Shown here: piece by piece, positions 47,267 to 60,197 of the stretch
Layout of the letters: each line of letters begins with the position of its first letter
Numbering within the stretch: the first letter of the stretch is position 1
Assembly (NCBI GenBank): GCA_902651635.1
Contig: CACRSC010000012.1
Coordinates: forward strand, 603,911-667,910
Length of the DNA: 64,000 nucleotides
Direction of reading: 5' to 3'
Source of the DNA: Mastigamoeba balamuthi
Taxonomy: Eukaryota > Evosea > Mastigamoebida > Mastigamoebidae
Made by a program: the position numbers and the translations under genes
Notes under the pieces: model-generated
Seen by the model: only the letters and a program-made list of their open reading frames with translations
Databases searched by the model: none
Told to the model about the DNA's origin: nothing

Positions 47267-48494
47267 TTATTTCCTGTTGAGAATGTCTGCTGCTCTGCGC
47301 TGGAGAGTTGCCCGGATGTCCTTCTGCGTCTTGGCTGGCAGCTTCGTCCACCTTGCCCACAGCTTCTCGTCCTCCTTGGCTGTCGCGAGCGCGTCGTCGA
47401 CGGCTGCCAGGGCGATCGCGGCTGCCCCCTTCTTCCTCCCGACTTTGCTGAGGGCTGCAGCGACCCGGTTGGAGTTCACCAGCCCGCCAAGCGCAGCCTC
47501 CACGTCGACGCAGTCTGCCACACCGCCAGAGGCAACTGACCTCTCGCAGAACCGCTCTGACTTGCGCTTGACGATGGCTCGCACAGGAGCACGGCCGCCC
47601 GCGTCCACGTACACGACCGCGGAGAACGGCTTGATGACGATGCCCTCTGCCTTGTTCGGTCGTCCCAGCGGAGCCAGGCTACACGAGCATTGAATGAGAT
47701 GAGGATGCGCGAGGAGAGTACGTACCCGAGCCGCGCGGGTATGGTGGTCTCGAAGTCAAGGTTGAACTGCATCGCCTGCTCGAAGGAGCCCACAAGGAGC
47801 GGCCGGGCGTAGAACAGCCCGTGCCTCTCGAACAGAGCAGCGGCCCTCTGGAAGTCGAAGTATGCTGGGAATGCCGTGAGACACAGGCGCCAGGAGAGGA
47901 CAGACGTACCTCGGTCGTGACCCCGGGACACCGCGAGATCGAAGGCATAGAACTCCACTCTGGGGCAGTAGAGGATCTCAGTCTGCACGAGCCGCGCGAC
48001 CTCGTCGTCGGTGAGCTCGCCCGCCCTGTAGGCCCCTCCGAACAGCTCGCCGTACACCGAGACCCTGCGCAGCGCAGCCTTCAGCTGGATGAGACAAGCA
48101 GAGGGGCACACAGACCGCTGGATGGTGGGGTCCTCGACCCGCAGCTGCAGGGCGAGCTCTCGCACAGCGCCCTGGTACTTGCCAAAGGGCTCCTTGTACC
48201 CGAAGAAGTCGTCATCGTCCGATAAGAACTCACCCCTCTTTGCGGGCTTCACCTCGTGCCCGTCGGTCACGAAGCTGCACGCGGCCGGGATTGTCAGTGA
48301 AGGGATGCAGGCATGCCCAAAGACGGGCGGGCGCACCAGAAGTTGGCACCGTGGACCTTCTCGGTGACGACCCACTGCGAGGCAGCGCCACGCCACCTGC
48401 CCTTGGACATGAGAGACACCGGTGGTGCCCAGCGCTGGGTAGACTCGCCCATCTTCTCGTACTCGACGTGCTCCCACTCAGCAGCAGCTTCCAT
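47267..48494 (-). CDS. RNA ligase of the T4 Rnl2 type
   Basis: Four exons, 48494-48337, 48274-47910, 47864-47726, 47678-47267, 357 residues. Nucleotidyltransferase motifs in order: I TEKVHGANF (lysine adenylated), then AKRGEFL, III VYGELFGGAY, IIIa VEFYAFDLAV, IV KAEGIVIKP and V VRAIVKRKSERF. This set is that of Rnl2-type ligases (phage T4 Rnl2, kinetoplastid editing ligases), which seal 3'-OH/5'-phosphate nicks in RNA duplexes. Introns lie between motifs; the first one interrupts motif I and its removal gives HGANFCFVTDGHEVKPAKR. The C-terminal 90 residues are helical, as in Rnl2. No mitochondrial targeting peptide is obvious. It converges with the unknown gene to its left, stops 66 bases apart. 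Confidence 0.88.
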
Positions 48495-48638
48495 GTGCGG
48501 TTGCTTTGATAAAATAGACAAGCAAAACAATTGTGATCTCCTGAGGTCGAGATTCTGACCGCAACGAGATCTTCGAAGAGACAGCGAAAATGGAGCCCCA
48601 TCTTCAACTGATGCTTCAGAAACTTGACGTGCGTTTGA

Positions 48639-51600
48639 CTAGAGAGAGAATGCAGCGGTCACGGACACGAGCCACACTGCTTGGATTGTGGGCATAGAGC
48701 TCTCCGACGCCGCAGGAGTGACGGGGGCAGTGCTGGCCGAGATCAGTCCGGAGCTGGAGTCGCCGCTGCCCATCTTCTTGATCCAGTGGAACGTGCCCGG
48801 CACCACCTTGGTCAGCTTGTCCAAGTCGCCGCTCTTGCTGATTTTCTCGATGACGCCCGTGTCCGACGAGTCGAGCTGCACCATCAGCACCGAGTAGTCG
48901 CCCCTGTCGCACGCCAGGTCTACGAGCTTGAGCCCTACCTTGAAGCCCGCCTGCTGCGATGCAAGGATCGAGATGTTGGCGACGATCTCTCTGCCAAGGG
49001 CGATGCCGATGCACCCGTGCACGGTGACGTTGAACTGCTCGAGAAACGAGCCAGAAGAGGTCACCTCAACTGAACACTGAGGTGAGAACAGGGTGTGAAG
49101 GCATTGAGGACGCACGCTGGCATCCGGCGCCCTTGTTTTCCGTGGAGTGGATGAACCCTGGCTCGCATTTGCAGTCCGGTGTGCACTTCAGCCCGCCATC
49201 GCACTCCTCTCCTTTGTCGTACGCCTTGTTGCCACAAACTGCTCACGTGTGTGAGAAGTAGCTGATGCCGACAATTACATGATGCTCACGGGTGCAAAAT
49301 CCGTCGGATACGTAGATGGCCGTGACTGCACACATACAGTCCTCAGAGCACAGATGATTCCCGTCACACTGCTCCCCTTGATCCTTGTCGATCCTTCCAT
49401 TCCCACAAACTGTGAACAGGTCATACACAGAAACCAACTCCTCCACCATGTCGACGCACACGTGCAACCCATTGTGAGGTTCTGAGCGACAGATCCTGCT
49501 GGGCACCTACAATCACCTGAACAGTTTGGGCCACCATCACAACTCTCTCCAGCCTCAAGAACTCCATTTCCACACACTATGATGGAAGTGAGTAGGAATA
49601 TAGTGGTTGCTCCAACATGTGCAAGTTCCGGTGCTGTTATCCGGAACATATTGTGGGCCACAAACGCAGTTCTGCAAGCACGAAACACCATTTGGCGGAT
49701 CACACGTTTCGTTGGAATCAAGAACACCATTTCCACACACTGAATTGTCCAATCAGCAGACTCTCAGCTAAAATACACGCACGTTGGCACAAGTGCATTG
49801 CACGGTTTGCAGTCCAACCTGGTGCACAGTGACAAGATGATGTACAGTGATCAGTACTGTCACATTCCTCGAGGAAATCTATGAGACCATTTCCGCACTC
49901 TATGGCTTATTTAGACTCAGAAATGTGCCGCATCATACGAGTGCAGCCATTAGAAGAGTTGTCAGACCGGAAAGACAGTTCGCACTTGCATGAATCCAAG
50001 CAATGAGGTCCCTGGTCGCATTCTTCTCCGGCATCAACCTGGCCATTCTGACACACTACAAAATGTCAACATATGAGTTAAATGGGACTTGACGGACAGG
50101 AACACCCATATCGCCCATTGACGTTGACGGGCTTCCACGGATGTGGGCACGTGCATGAATCCGTGCAATATGAACCACCATCACAGTCTTCATCTTTATC
50201 AAGTCTACCATTCCCGCACACTGTTAAGAGATCAGAAATTGGCAAGTTCAATGGGTCTTTCACGTGTGCAACCAGGCAAGGACATATTACTGAGACGCTC
50301 TGGTACATAGAGTGGGCTCATGCACTTACAAACGTTGTCATTACAGTATAAGCCACCATCGCAGTCCTCGCCATCCTCCCGAATGTGGTTTCCACATTCT
50401 GATAAAGTGGTCAAACAGAATCATTATCACAGCCATACTGTTGCATCCAGTTGTGTTGTGAGACGCATAACTGGGCATACAAGTGCACGAAGGTGAACAC
50501 TGTGATCCACTATCACACTCCTCTCCAGGATCCAGCTCTCTATTTCCACATCCTAAGAGGTTTCTTGAGAAACACGTTCTTAAACAGACTTTATGTTGTA
50601 CGAGAGCAGTTCTTCGATATGCTGTTGACTCCATAACCTTTTTGACAGGAGCACGTGCTTGTATCACAATATGGATAGCCGATGTCACACTCTTCATCAA
50701 CGTCGATGACATGGTTCCCGCATGCTTTTATCACATTGAGTGTAATATCAAGGTTTGTAAAGTCGAACTTGAGCATCCACCAGCCCCATCATCGAAGGGA
50801 TGATCATTGGGACATGTACAGTCATTTGAACAATAAGCTCCTCCATCACATACCTCTCCACTGTCCACCTTCATGTTTCCACACACTGAATGAAAAATGA
50901 ATTCCATAAGCAGAAAGAAGTGTACATTTGCATCCTCCGTTTGAAGAATCAGAAACGTAATTCGGAGAGCATTTACAGTTCGATGTGCACTTCGGACCAC
51001 CATCACATTCCTCCAAACTGTCCACACGTTTGTTTCCACACACTGATCATTTCATGTTAGAAATTAAAAAAAGAGAACCATACATTTGCAGCCTCGAGTT
51101 TTTATATCTGGTACCATCGAAAACGGACATGCACAGTGTTTAGTGCAAAATGGACCATTGTCACACTGCTCTTCAGAGTCCAGCACATCATTTCCACAGG
51201 CTGTTCAAGAATGAGCAGATAACAATGAAAAACCGTCGTACTAGAACACCCGTTCTCAAGAGGAAGGTACCCTCGGGGGCATTTGCAATTGTTCTGACAA
51301 TTAGCCCCACCATCACAGTCTTCAAACTCATCAAGCTGACCATTTCCACAGCCTGTAGGGAATTTATTCGTTGTCATAATGGAATGGAGAATTTCACATT
51401 TGCAGCCACCAGAGTGATCAGGATCGCATCTCTTTGGGCATATACACTGCTGTTTGCAGTATATTCCTCCATCACATTCCTCATCCGAGTTCAGAACACC
51501 ATCACCACAAACTGGTTAATTGCCTTAGTACGGAAAGAGTGAATCGCTACATGAATACATTTGGCCATACAGGTATACCCTTTGACAGGATAGATGTTCC

Positions 51601-53017
51601 TCCCATTTTTGTGCATTCGAGCTATCTGTTTTTCGTCCAAAACGCTGTGCAACGTTGTGATGAACGGAAAACTGTTATGACATACGTGTTCCACAGCATT
51701 ATACTGAAAACTGTTCCACGGAAGCCCCGTCCGCCATCCTCTGGGGTTTTGCACAGTGCATTTGTACGAGATGACACGCAACTGGTTGAAATAGTTGGCG
51801 AGAATGTCATGCAGTGAGAGAGATATTGTACCCGGATATGCTGTTTCCAACAACAAGCTTATGATATTGGCAACTTTCCCAGCTCATGTTTCCGGACACA
51901 TACTGATTGCCAAGATACTGCCCATTGATGTACGTGATATGCTCGTAGTCATTGTACTCGTCAGAGTACTTGTATTGCCCAGTTGTAATTGTGATATGCA
52001 CGACCTAAAACCAAGATTATTGTAAGATAGAATTCAGGTGTGAAAGTAACCGAACCTCATTCTCGGGAATTTCGAATATATTGTATGCAATATCACATCG
52101 ATCTGGGCTACTGGTCTTGAACGAGTTGAACAAGTGGGTGCTGATTGATGGTCGACGAGCAGGTGGAGCGTTTCCGTATGAAACATACCAGAAGCTATTG
52201 CAATTACCACAGTCCTGGCCATTCTCAATGCCCACGATTCTGCTCAAAGTGCCCGACGTCTGCTCCAATGAGAAAAAAACATGACTCGCAGCCGCACCAG
52301 CATAGAGTCTGCGTCGGACGCCGAAACCCAAATATCCGCGGTGATGATATCTTGTTTCAATCAGTAAGAGTTACGCCGAAGGGATGGCCCATCGCACCGT
52401 AACGAGATGCCATTCCGTTGCGCAGACTGTCCGCCCATCTCGTGGAGAGCATTACATGCGAGTCGCTTGAGAACTCGATGCCGTTCCCGGGTCCTGGCAC
52501 CCACCGTGGGTGTGTGTACGTCGGCGGCAGCATAGTCAAATCCAAACTGCATCGCGTATGGAGTATGAAGAAAGACCCTGTCAGATGAAGGTGCTTCAAA
52601 TCAAACAAACGCGCTCACGCGCGTGATCGGCGCCATGGACCCATAGGGACACGTGGGACCAGTGTTGGTGCATTTTCAACATAACACGCAAAACGGTGCA
52701 ACAGGCCGATGAGAAAACAATGGAAGCAAAGCGCACGGAGGATCGGACTCTCTGTACTCGGAATCGCTCGAGTAATCAGGTTTGCTGTAGTCTTTGGCGA
52801 CTGTGCCGGAGCGCTCGCTGAAGGTGTACGCCGCCACGAGGTTTCCGGGTAGCGGGACATAGGCGGGCTGTACCTCGCAGGTGACCGGGTCGGCAACGCA
52901 AAACCGCGAGTTTGCCAGACTTCTGTCGGTCAGCCATCCCTGCGTGCACACGCTCCCCAGAACGGCGCGCACGACAGCAGAGCAGAGTAGAAGGACGAGT
53001 TGCGGTGTTCTTCTCAT
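48639..53017 (-). CDS. Surface protein B: LamG-like head, 15 disulfide repeats, C-terminal anchor
   Basis: Twenty-three exons, 1086 residues. Head: 53017-52737, 52546-52398, 52350-52298, 52259-52056, 52004-51832, 51781-51686, 51644-51559. Repeats: 51511-51398, 51352-51242, 51200-51084, 51042-50926, 50885-50769, 50724-50602, 50552-50439, 50398-50264, 50220-50098, 50055-49939, 49899-49783, 49739-49617, 49576-49460, 49409-49290, 49238-49116. Last: 49069-48639. Signal peptide MRRTPQLVLLLCSAVVRAVLG. Head marks: LVAAYTFSERSGT, GIENGQDCGNCNSFWYVSYG, HITITTGQYKYS, FRGTVFSIMLWN. Each repeat fits CGNGxxDxxExCDGGxxCxxxCxC. The C-terminal domain begins VEVTSSGSFLEQFNVTVHGC and ends in IQAVWLVSVTAAFSL, fitting a GPI signal. 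Same exon order as A and C; exon 6 is 54 bases longer. Expected on or outside the cell surface. Confidence 0.88.
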
Positions 53018-53634
53018 CCTCCAAACCGGGTATTGTTTTGTTCAGAATATCTTCCCCGCTCCCCAGGCAAATCCTGATCATCGGGGACGACTCTCGTCAC
53101 CGCACCACAAGCCCTCAAGGGGCAATACATTTGCTTATGCGCACACTTGGTAGCCTCGCCGGAGCCCCTACGATGGGTTGACCTGTGTCACCTGGGCTCC
53201 GAAGCGCCGCCACAGCCTCTTGTCTGCGTCTGCTCGCACAGGAGAAGCATGCATCCAAATCCAGCGATGGTGTGGGGATAGGGAAAGGGCGAGACTGACG
53301 GGAGCACCGCACCTCGACGTGCCCGTTCCTGTCTTCAAGCGGGAGAGAAGCCGGAAAGCCACAGCGGGCCTTTGAGGAGATCGTTACCAATTTGGGGTAT
53401 GTGTGTGGAAAAAGACGCGTGACAGAACACACGCACGAGCAGGGGAGCACGGGAGCGCCAACGCCATCGATACCTAAATGACCACGCTCCGCCCTGAGGA
53501 TGCGCCGGCTCACTTCTGGATTCGTGCGACGTGCTGTGTGTCAACATCCCTCAAATTTCTCAGCAGCTAGGGGCTGAATCACACGGCTCTGCTGAGCAGG
53601 TTTTTTTTCACTTTCACACAACCAACCGACATAA
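53018..53634. promoter_or_regulatory. Bidirectional upstream region of surface genes B and C
   Basis: The 617 bases between two divergent start codons must contain both promoters. No coding signal; a T8 tract (53601-53608) lies about 25 bases before the C start codon. Confidence 0.5.
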
Positions 53635-56600
53635 ATGAGCACCGCGCCACTCGTGGTTGCGGCGGCGGTGCTGCTGCTCGCCTCCTGCGTGGAATCTTCC
53701 CCGTGCCGCAAGGGGTGGCTTACGAGCTCGGCCCTGAGCGACGCGGGCTTCTGTGTCGCGGACCCGGTTAGGTGCACCGTCAAGCCAGCCACCATCCCTG
53801 TGGCGGACAGCCTCATCGCGGCGTACACGTTCAGCGAGCGGTCTGGCACCACCGCCAAGGACTACAGTCGTCGTTCCACCCCGTGCGTCTCCGCAGCGCC
53901 TTGTCGGTCATTGATGAGAGCGCCCTTTGATTATTGCACATTACCCCCTCCCGTGGTTTTAAACCCGCCCGCACCCCACATCGCGTGCTCACGTTGTGGA
54001 TGGTGCTCGGGCAGGTTGGACCTCTCAATGCTGTCCACGCCGTCGACGAGGCCGCAGTGGGCGACAGGGACGGGAAACGGAATAGTCTTTACGACAGCCA
54101 ACCAGGCATTGGTTTCCAGGACAGCCGCCGATCGCATCATCAGCAACATGGCGTCTGCACAAGATGGTGCACAGCACACGGGCCAATTCCACGGCTGCTG
54201 ACCCGCGAGACACACGCGCAGATATTATCACGGCGGATATATGGATGTCCACACCGGATCAGGGCTCCATGCTGGTCTGCAGACAAGTTTCCTTCGGGGG
54301 GCCAAATCTCACCCGTAACCGGTACGCAGACGTCGTCCAGTCTCAGCCGAATCGTGGGACTCGAGAGCGGGCAGGATTGCGGGAGCTGCAACAGTTTCTG
54401 GTACGTGTCCTACGGGAACGCAGATCCCGCGGAGACGGCCTCTATCAGTACGCATCTCTTTGCCTCGCGCGACGACCAAGATGAAGGCCGCGTATGCGAC
54501 ATAACTTATAGACCCTTCTCCCTGCCGAACAACCAAGTACGTGCACAAGAATGCGTTTTATTCCCTAACACTGCCCAAAAAGCTGGTTCACATCACCGTG
54601 ACGACCGGCACCTATTCCAGCACCTACAAGGATTATGAACATCGAACATACATCAACGGCACCTACGACAAGGTTGTCTATGTCAAAGGATCGATGGATT
54701 GGAAAACGTGTGGCGATTACAGCCATCGCCTTGTTGTCGGAAACACGATTTCGGGGTACTTTTCCTGCTGTTTCTCTCTTCCTCAACTTCACCCAGATGT
54801 GAAGGTGGTCTGGACACATGCTCTGTTCCCTCGGGAAACAGAGCATTCCGTGGGCGAATCTACAGCGTACTGATTTGGAACTTGTGAGCGCTTAGGTAAT
54901 TGATATCACATCCTCACAAAATATGTAGAGCTTTGGGATCCGGAGACGTAAGTGATTTACACGACAACGGACCCAACATATACCCTGTCTCCAGCTCAAC
55001 CTGCATGGCTCTCTGTACTTTCCCTCCTTTTGTGTCACAATTTCACTGGGTATCAGTCTGCGGAGATGGCGAAGTCAATTCCGACGAGCAGTGCGATGGA
55101 GGGCTCCTATGCAATTCGCAATGCCATTGTCCCTCTGGCTGCAAACCCGACAAGTCCAAGGGCTGCAATTGTTCACACATTATACATAACAGATTCTGCT
55201 GTTCTGACCATGCCGACAGGCTGCGGAAACTCGAGAGTTGACCCTGGAGAGGACTGCGATTCTGGCTTGTTCTGCCAAAATAACTGCAAATGCCCCAATT
55301 GGTATGTTCCATCGGGAACAGGCTGCACACGTACGATAGGGACATACAACCGGAGGACTCACCAAATCACAGAATGCGGAAACCACCAAGTGAACTCTGG
55401 GGAGGACTGTGATGGAGGACTGAACTGCAATCCGCAATGCCGGTGTCCGCCAAGCATGGTAGCTGACCGACGGGGTGGATGTCAATGTAAGCCGTTAAAT
55501 GGAATTTGCGCTTTTAACCATCGTGCAGTGTGTGGTAACGGTGTTGTGGACTCACATGAAGCATGCGATGGGGGCCCATACTGTGATCTAAACGATTGCA
55601 GCTGCCCCCAGGACTATATCTCCGATTCATCAAACCGCGGATGCAAACGCATGCAATTCCCATCTTTATTTCCTCATGCTAATCAATTTACGCAGTTTGT
55701 GGTAACAAAAAGGTCGATGCGAACGAAGTTTGTGACGGTGGCATCAACTGTAATGCGAACTGCACATGCCCCCCCCAATACACTTCCGATGGAAATTCTG
55801 GGTGCTGGAGTGAGTCTTACAGCTCCAAACATCGCATTAACCAACCCATATTATAATCAGAGTGTGGAAACGGAGTAGTGGATCCTGGAGAGGAATGCGA
55901 TAAAGGATTTCCAAACTGTGATACATCGAAGTGCACCTGCCATTCCGGCTTCGGGGTGAATATTGCATCGAGAAACTGCTCACGTATTACCTTCTTTTCT
56001 CCGGCTTAAAACTCAGTATCAAATTTCAGTCTGCGGAAACGGGGTGTTGAACATAAATGAAGAGTGCGACAGTGGATCCAAATGTGATGCTAATTGCACC
56101 TGTATGCACGGATTCGCCTCACACAATACAACTGGCTGCAACAGTAAGAGGCTTGCACAGTATGATTCCCCACACAATTCAGGTTGCGGAAACCATGAGT
56201 TGGAGGATGGGGAGCAGTGCGATATGGGCCCAAATTGTGACAAGGAGAATTGCAAGTGCATAAGCCTTTCGTATGTAACAGACAGATCACTCGGATCTAC
56301 ACACGATGTTGGATGCACATGTGGGCTTTCACTTGGTTTTTCATTTGTGACCTTTTTTAGTATGTGGAAATGGCAAGTTGGATCCAAATGAACAGTGCGA
56401 CCTTGGACCAAATTGCAGTAACTGTCAGTGCCCTCGCCCGTGGATAGCTGCTCTTATTCATGGAATGAACGGATGCTCAAGTAAGAAACGCTGCTTTCCA
56501 ATGCAGCAGATCTCACTTGCTATGATAGTGTGCCAGAATGGTCAGGTTGATCCCGGAGAGGAATGCGACAAAGGCCCACACTGCTTGCCAACGTGCAAGT

Positions 56601-57940
56601 GCGAGACCTCTTTTGTGCCTGACACAAACAACACAACAAACGGCTGCACGAGTAATTTCTCTCTGGTTTTCTTTTACTGGCTGACAGAGTCTCATCAGAA
56701 TGTGGCAATTCACTCGTTGATGATAACGAGGACTGCGACGGTACCGACCATTGCAACATATGGTGCCACTGCAACTCTGGATGGGCCCCTAACCACGAGA
56801 CGCACCTCTGCCAACGTACCGGATCTTTTTCACAGAGTCACTAATGCTCGAATAGTGTGTGGTAATGGAGTGCTCGACGCGAATGAGACGTGTGATCCAC
56901 CAACTGAAGATCAGTGCCTGTCGTCTTGCCTTTGCAGAGAACCGCAATTCATCCCACATCCAAATCACACTGGAACATGCACACGTATAGTTCTTCCAAG
57001 TGGCCAGCTCAGAACTTATCGTTTTACAGAGTGTGGAAATGGTGCTCTCGATCGAGGAGAGCCTTGCGATGGTGGCCCCTTCTGTGATAGCTGTAAATGC
57101 CCTCTAGGCTCTGTTAACCAAACAGCCACAATGGGCTGTTCGTGTAAGTGGCTGACTCAGACGTGTTTTCAGCCACCAACGTTCACGTCAGATTGTGGCA
57201 ACAAACTCGTTGACAGGGACAAGGGTGAGGAGTGCGATGGGACACTATTGTGCTCGATTGACTGTTTGTGCTCTGGAACTGCAGTTCTCCGAAATGGACT
57301 GTGCACATGTACGCATTCGGGAGTGACTACATATCCAACGCTGTCCTTAGTGTGCGGAAATAATGTTCTTAACGAGAAGGAGGAGTGTGATGGTGGGCTG
57401 AAGTGCATGCCAAACTGCAAGTGTGAAACTGGATTCGTTCACTCTCCGGACAACAGAGGAACCGGATGTCAACGTACATGGACACACTTTCCTGTCCTCC
57501 TAACACCTTTCATAGTGGAGGTAACTTCGTCAGGAGGATTCCTCGATCGGTTCAACATTACTGTGCATGGGTGCATTGATGAAGCCATTGGGAGAGAGCT
57601 TGTTGCCAACATCTCGCGGATCGCCTCAAAGCAGCAAGACAACATCAGTATTCCCCTCAAGCTGGTCTCTATGTCATGCGATAAGAACGGGAACTCACAG
57701 TTGTCTGTCGAGCTCGATTCTGCAGACTCCGAGACAATCGAGAAAATTCAGCAGAGTGGGGACCTTGACAAGTTGTGCAAGGTAGTGCCAGGATCATTCC
57801 AGTGGCTGAAGAAACTCGTCAGCAGTGACAAGGTCACTCCTTCCGACCACTCCAACACAATCGTGCCCGTGTCTCAGGGCTGGTCCCTCAATTGCTGTGC
57901 CATTCACTCAGCTGCAGTGGCACTGCTCACACTTCTTTAA
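53635..57940 (+). CDS. Surface protein C: LamG-like head, 15 disulfide repeats, C-terminal anchor
   Basis: Twenty-three exons, 1058 residues. Head: 53635-53882, 54015-54166, 54222-54274, 54330-54536, 54583-54755, 54842-54883, 54929-55014. Repeats: 55057-55170, 55220-55330, 55373-55486, 55529-55648, 55696-55809, 55861-55983, 56030-56143, 56183-56320, 56361-56480, 56529-56651, 56699-56815, 56856-56984, 57030-57143, 57192-57308, 57351-57473. Last: 57516-57940. Signal peptide MSTAPLVVAAAVLLLASCVESS. Head: LIAAYTFSERSGT, GLESGQDCGSCNSFWYVSYG, FRGRIYSVLIWN. Exon lengths match A or B base for base at many places (248, 207, 173, 42, 86). Repeat 10 begins CQNG instead of CGNG, as in B. The fourth repeat is followed by a GC-AG intron (GCATGC). 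The hydrophobic end CCAIHSAAVALLTLL suggests a GPI signal. Confidence 0.9.
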
Positions 57941-58382
57941 CACTTGCAACAACAATTATACCCAGAATTCCAACTCACTCTGCTTCTGAGACACTCAATC
58001 TTGTTGCCTTATGTGGTGGCAGCCTCTACCAGTGTGGGTTTAGCCAAGAAAATGGTGCACTGAGTCCCAGAAATCCGAATTGCTTAAAGACCTCTTTCCG
58101 CCCAATTACACTGAGAATCCAGTTATTTTCGGCGTTGGCAAGAAGGAAAGCAATCTTAGGTTGATCTTCATTTCTTGATAGAGAGAGAAGAATGCGAGAG
58201 GTGGTGGCCTGGGAGCATCTATGTGAATGTCAATGTGTGCGATATTTCACACGTTAAGCATCTCAAGGAATGGGACCTGTGGTGTCTTAATGATTCTGAA
58301 GATATGGCATTATGGCACACCACACTGATAGATTTCCCCAGTCTTTTATTTCCCCAGGGGTGTGGGGGAGAGGAGCACTCAG
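57941..58382. other. Intergenic, nothing recognised
   Basis: AT-rich 3' flank of surface gene C up to the transposase remnant. No coding signal. Confidence 0.4.
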
Positions 58383-59340
58383 TCAGATTGTGGAGTGCCA
58401 GAGCCAGCAGCACCACGGCATCAAGGTCTTCACCTGACTAACGAATTGGCTCGGAGAGGCAGCGGAACAGGTTGTGTTTGATATCACCAAATGTTGTCTC
58501 GATCTGAGCCCTTGCATGAGATTGTATTTTCCCCTCTGTGAGCATGACAGCATCCACCCTGTCTCCCCTGGACCACGAACTGGAGGAACTGGGAAGTTGC
58601 AGTGGACCTTGGAATGATGAAGATGATCCCGAGCCCAGCTGAAGTGGTTGTTGGCAATGATGGTGTCCCATGGCACATAGGACTCGAACCACTCCCTGTT
58701 GACCCCCATAAGTGGCCATCGTAGATCTTGGGAGAGTACCTTTCCCATACTTTTTTCACTCATGTCTGAGCGTGAGTAAGGACCATATAGCAGCGGCCCA
58801 GACGATTCTGTTTGTATGACCACTTGGGCGATTTCAGAGAGGTCTAAAAACTATCAATTTGAGAGTGAGTAATCTGAAAGATGAAAGCACACACCAGGTG
58901 AATGCCTGCCATCCCAATGTAAACGGAGTCTATCCAGAGAGTAACATGCTTAAGGGGGCTGCAGAACTGGTTTCTTGCTGCTCTCCTTTCCCGTGCTTCG
59001 TAGGAGCCCAACTTGATGTGCTGGGCAGCCCAGTCCCTTCAGATCGAGTGGATGACCTTCTGGTTGTGTGCTAGAGTCTTACCACAGAGGGGTAACCAGT
59101 TGTAAACCACAGCAGAGAGAGTCTGGTGGGACGAGTTCATAATAATCCTGTAGAGAGCTATCTTCCGGGATCTCTTAATAAACTTGTCCAGGGTTCCTCA
59201 GCCCAGAGAATCGGCTCTCGGCACTCATATTCTTCTTCAGGGAGTTCAGGTGCTCATGAGGAAAGACTGTAAGCACCTCGTGGTGCATATGGCCATGATG
59301 ATTGTTTTGGTGGTTCAAAACGACGAATAAATGTCTCACA
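58383..59340 (-). pseudogene. Decayed DDE transposase (PIF/Harbinger-like)
   Basis: Minus-strand coding debris in shifting frames. Around 58440-58560 it reads IQSHARAQIETTFGDIKHNLFRCLSE, then after a stop LDAVVLLALALHNLTEC, which resembles the closing part of DDE_4 transposases (R..IE..FG.LK..F..L...LHN). Upstream pieces include HVTLWIDSVYIGMAG (a possible catalytic aspartate region) and SYVPWDTIIANNHF. Several stops and frame changes show it is dead. No terminal inverted repeat was found by eye. A different class remains possible. Confidence 0.45.
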
Positions 59341-59574
59341 CAGTGTCACATTTTTGATGAGTGTTCCCTTTTGGAATCGGATAGTCGCAGTAATCTCGCA
59401 CAACTTTCCGAAGTCGGAATTTCAAAAAATCTGAATTCCCAATTTTGAAAAACCCTTCGCCTGTCGTAGGGCGACCCCATTTCTGACAAAACAGCTGTAG
59501 TTACGATGGGCCCCAGTGACAACCCACTCTAAACACTTTGCTTTAATAATGAGTATGCTTACAGTACAGTTTTC

Positions 59575-59904
59575 TCAACAGAAACAGTGAGTTCGTACTC
59601 TGCTTTTTCCCCTGACCTGGTCTGAACTGCACAGGACACCACATTTGGTTTTTATCCAAAACTCGAAGTGGTAGTTGTCCTTGACATGAGACTCAAGGCT
59701 CTGAACTATCTGAGAAGGAATGGAATCGATTGCAGAGGCATCCATCCTGATGGGCAGGAATTCCCCCGAAAAATGTGTTATGTTCTGGCGGTTTTCGTCT
59801 CTTGGAAAAAACACGCCGTGCGTTGTGAAGCAAGCTCGGAAATGACTGTCCCTTGCAACACGAGAAGAAGGCTCATTAGCGAGTGTGTGTACAAAATCGC
59901 ACAC
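59575..59904 (-). CDS. Hypothetical fragment in repeat-rich region
   Basis: An open frame of 109 codons including FSGEFLPIRMDASAIDSIPSQIVQSLESHVKDNYHFEFWIKTKCG, whose composition is protein-like, but with no recognised domain and no supported flanking exon. It may belong to the same family of repeats as the coiled-coil frame to its right. Confidence 0.3.
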   Translation of the reverse strand: MCDFVHTLANEPSSRVARDSHFRACFTTHGVFFPRDENRQNITHFSGEFLPIRMDASAIDSIPSQIVQSLESHVKDNYHFEFWIKTKCGVLCSSDQVRGKSRVRTHCFC

Positions 59905-60005
59905 GATTCTGCATGGGCAGGCCTGAGAACTGGGGCCTGGAACAAGGGGGTTATAAGTCGGCAGTTATGTTGGCAGTTATTGTTGCTGGCGCATACTGTG
60001 CTGCC

Positions 60006-60050
60006 GGCATATAGTATATGCTGCTGGCATATAGCATATGCCAACAGCAT
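60006..60050. repeat. Palindromic hairpin cluster
   Basis: GGCATATAGTATATGC is a near palindrome and is followed at once by CTGCTGGCATATAGCATATGCCAACAG, whose 12-base arms pair with one mismatch around a 3-base loop. Together they could form two adjacent hairpins or a cruciform. Confidence 0.65.
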
Positions 60051-60197
60051 AAAAGTGAGAGATGGCAGAGAGAGAGATGTGCATTGATGCTGATGCACGT
60101 GTCATACAATTATAAGTGCAAAATATGTAGAGAACAATTGCTTTTATTTAGAGGACAAAGCAATTGAGAAGGGCAAGGCGTGAGTGTCAGAGAGCAC

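Noticed and set aside
59941-60060. TATAAGT and repeated CATATA motifs considered as a promoter.
   Set aside because: They are part of the palindrome cluster and no downstream gene in that direction is supported.
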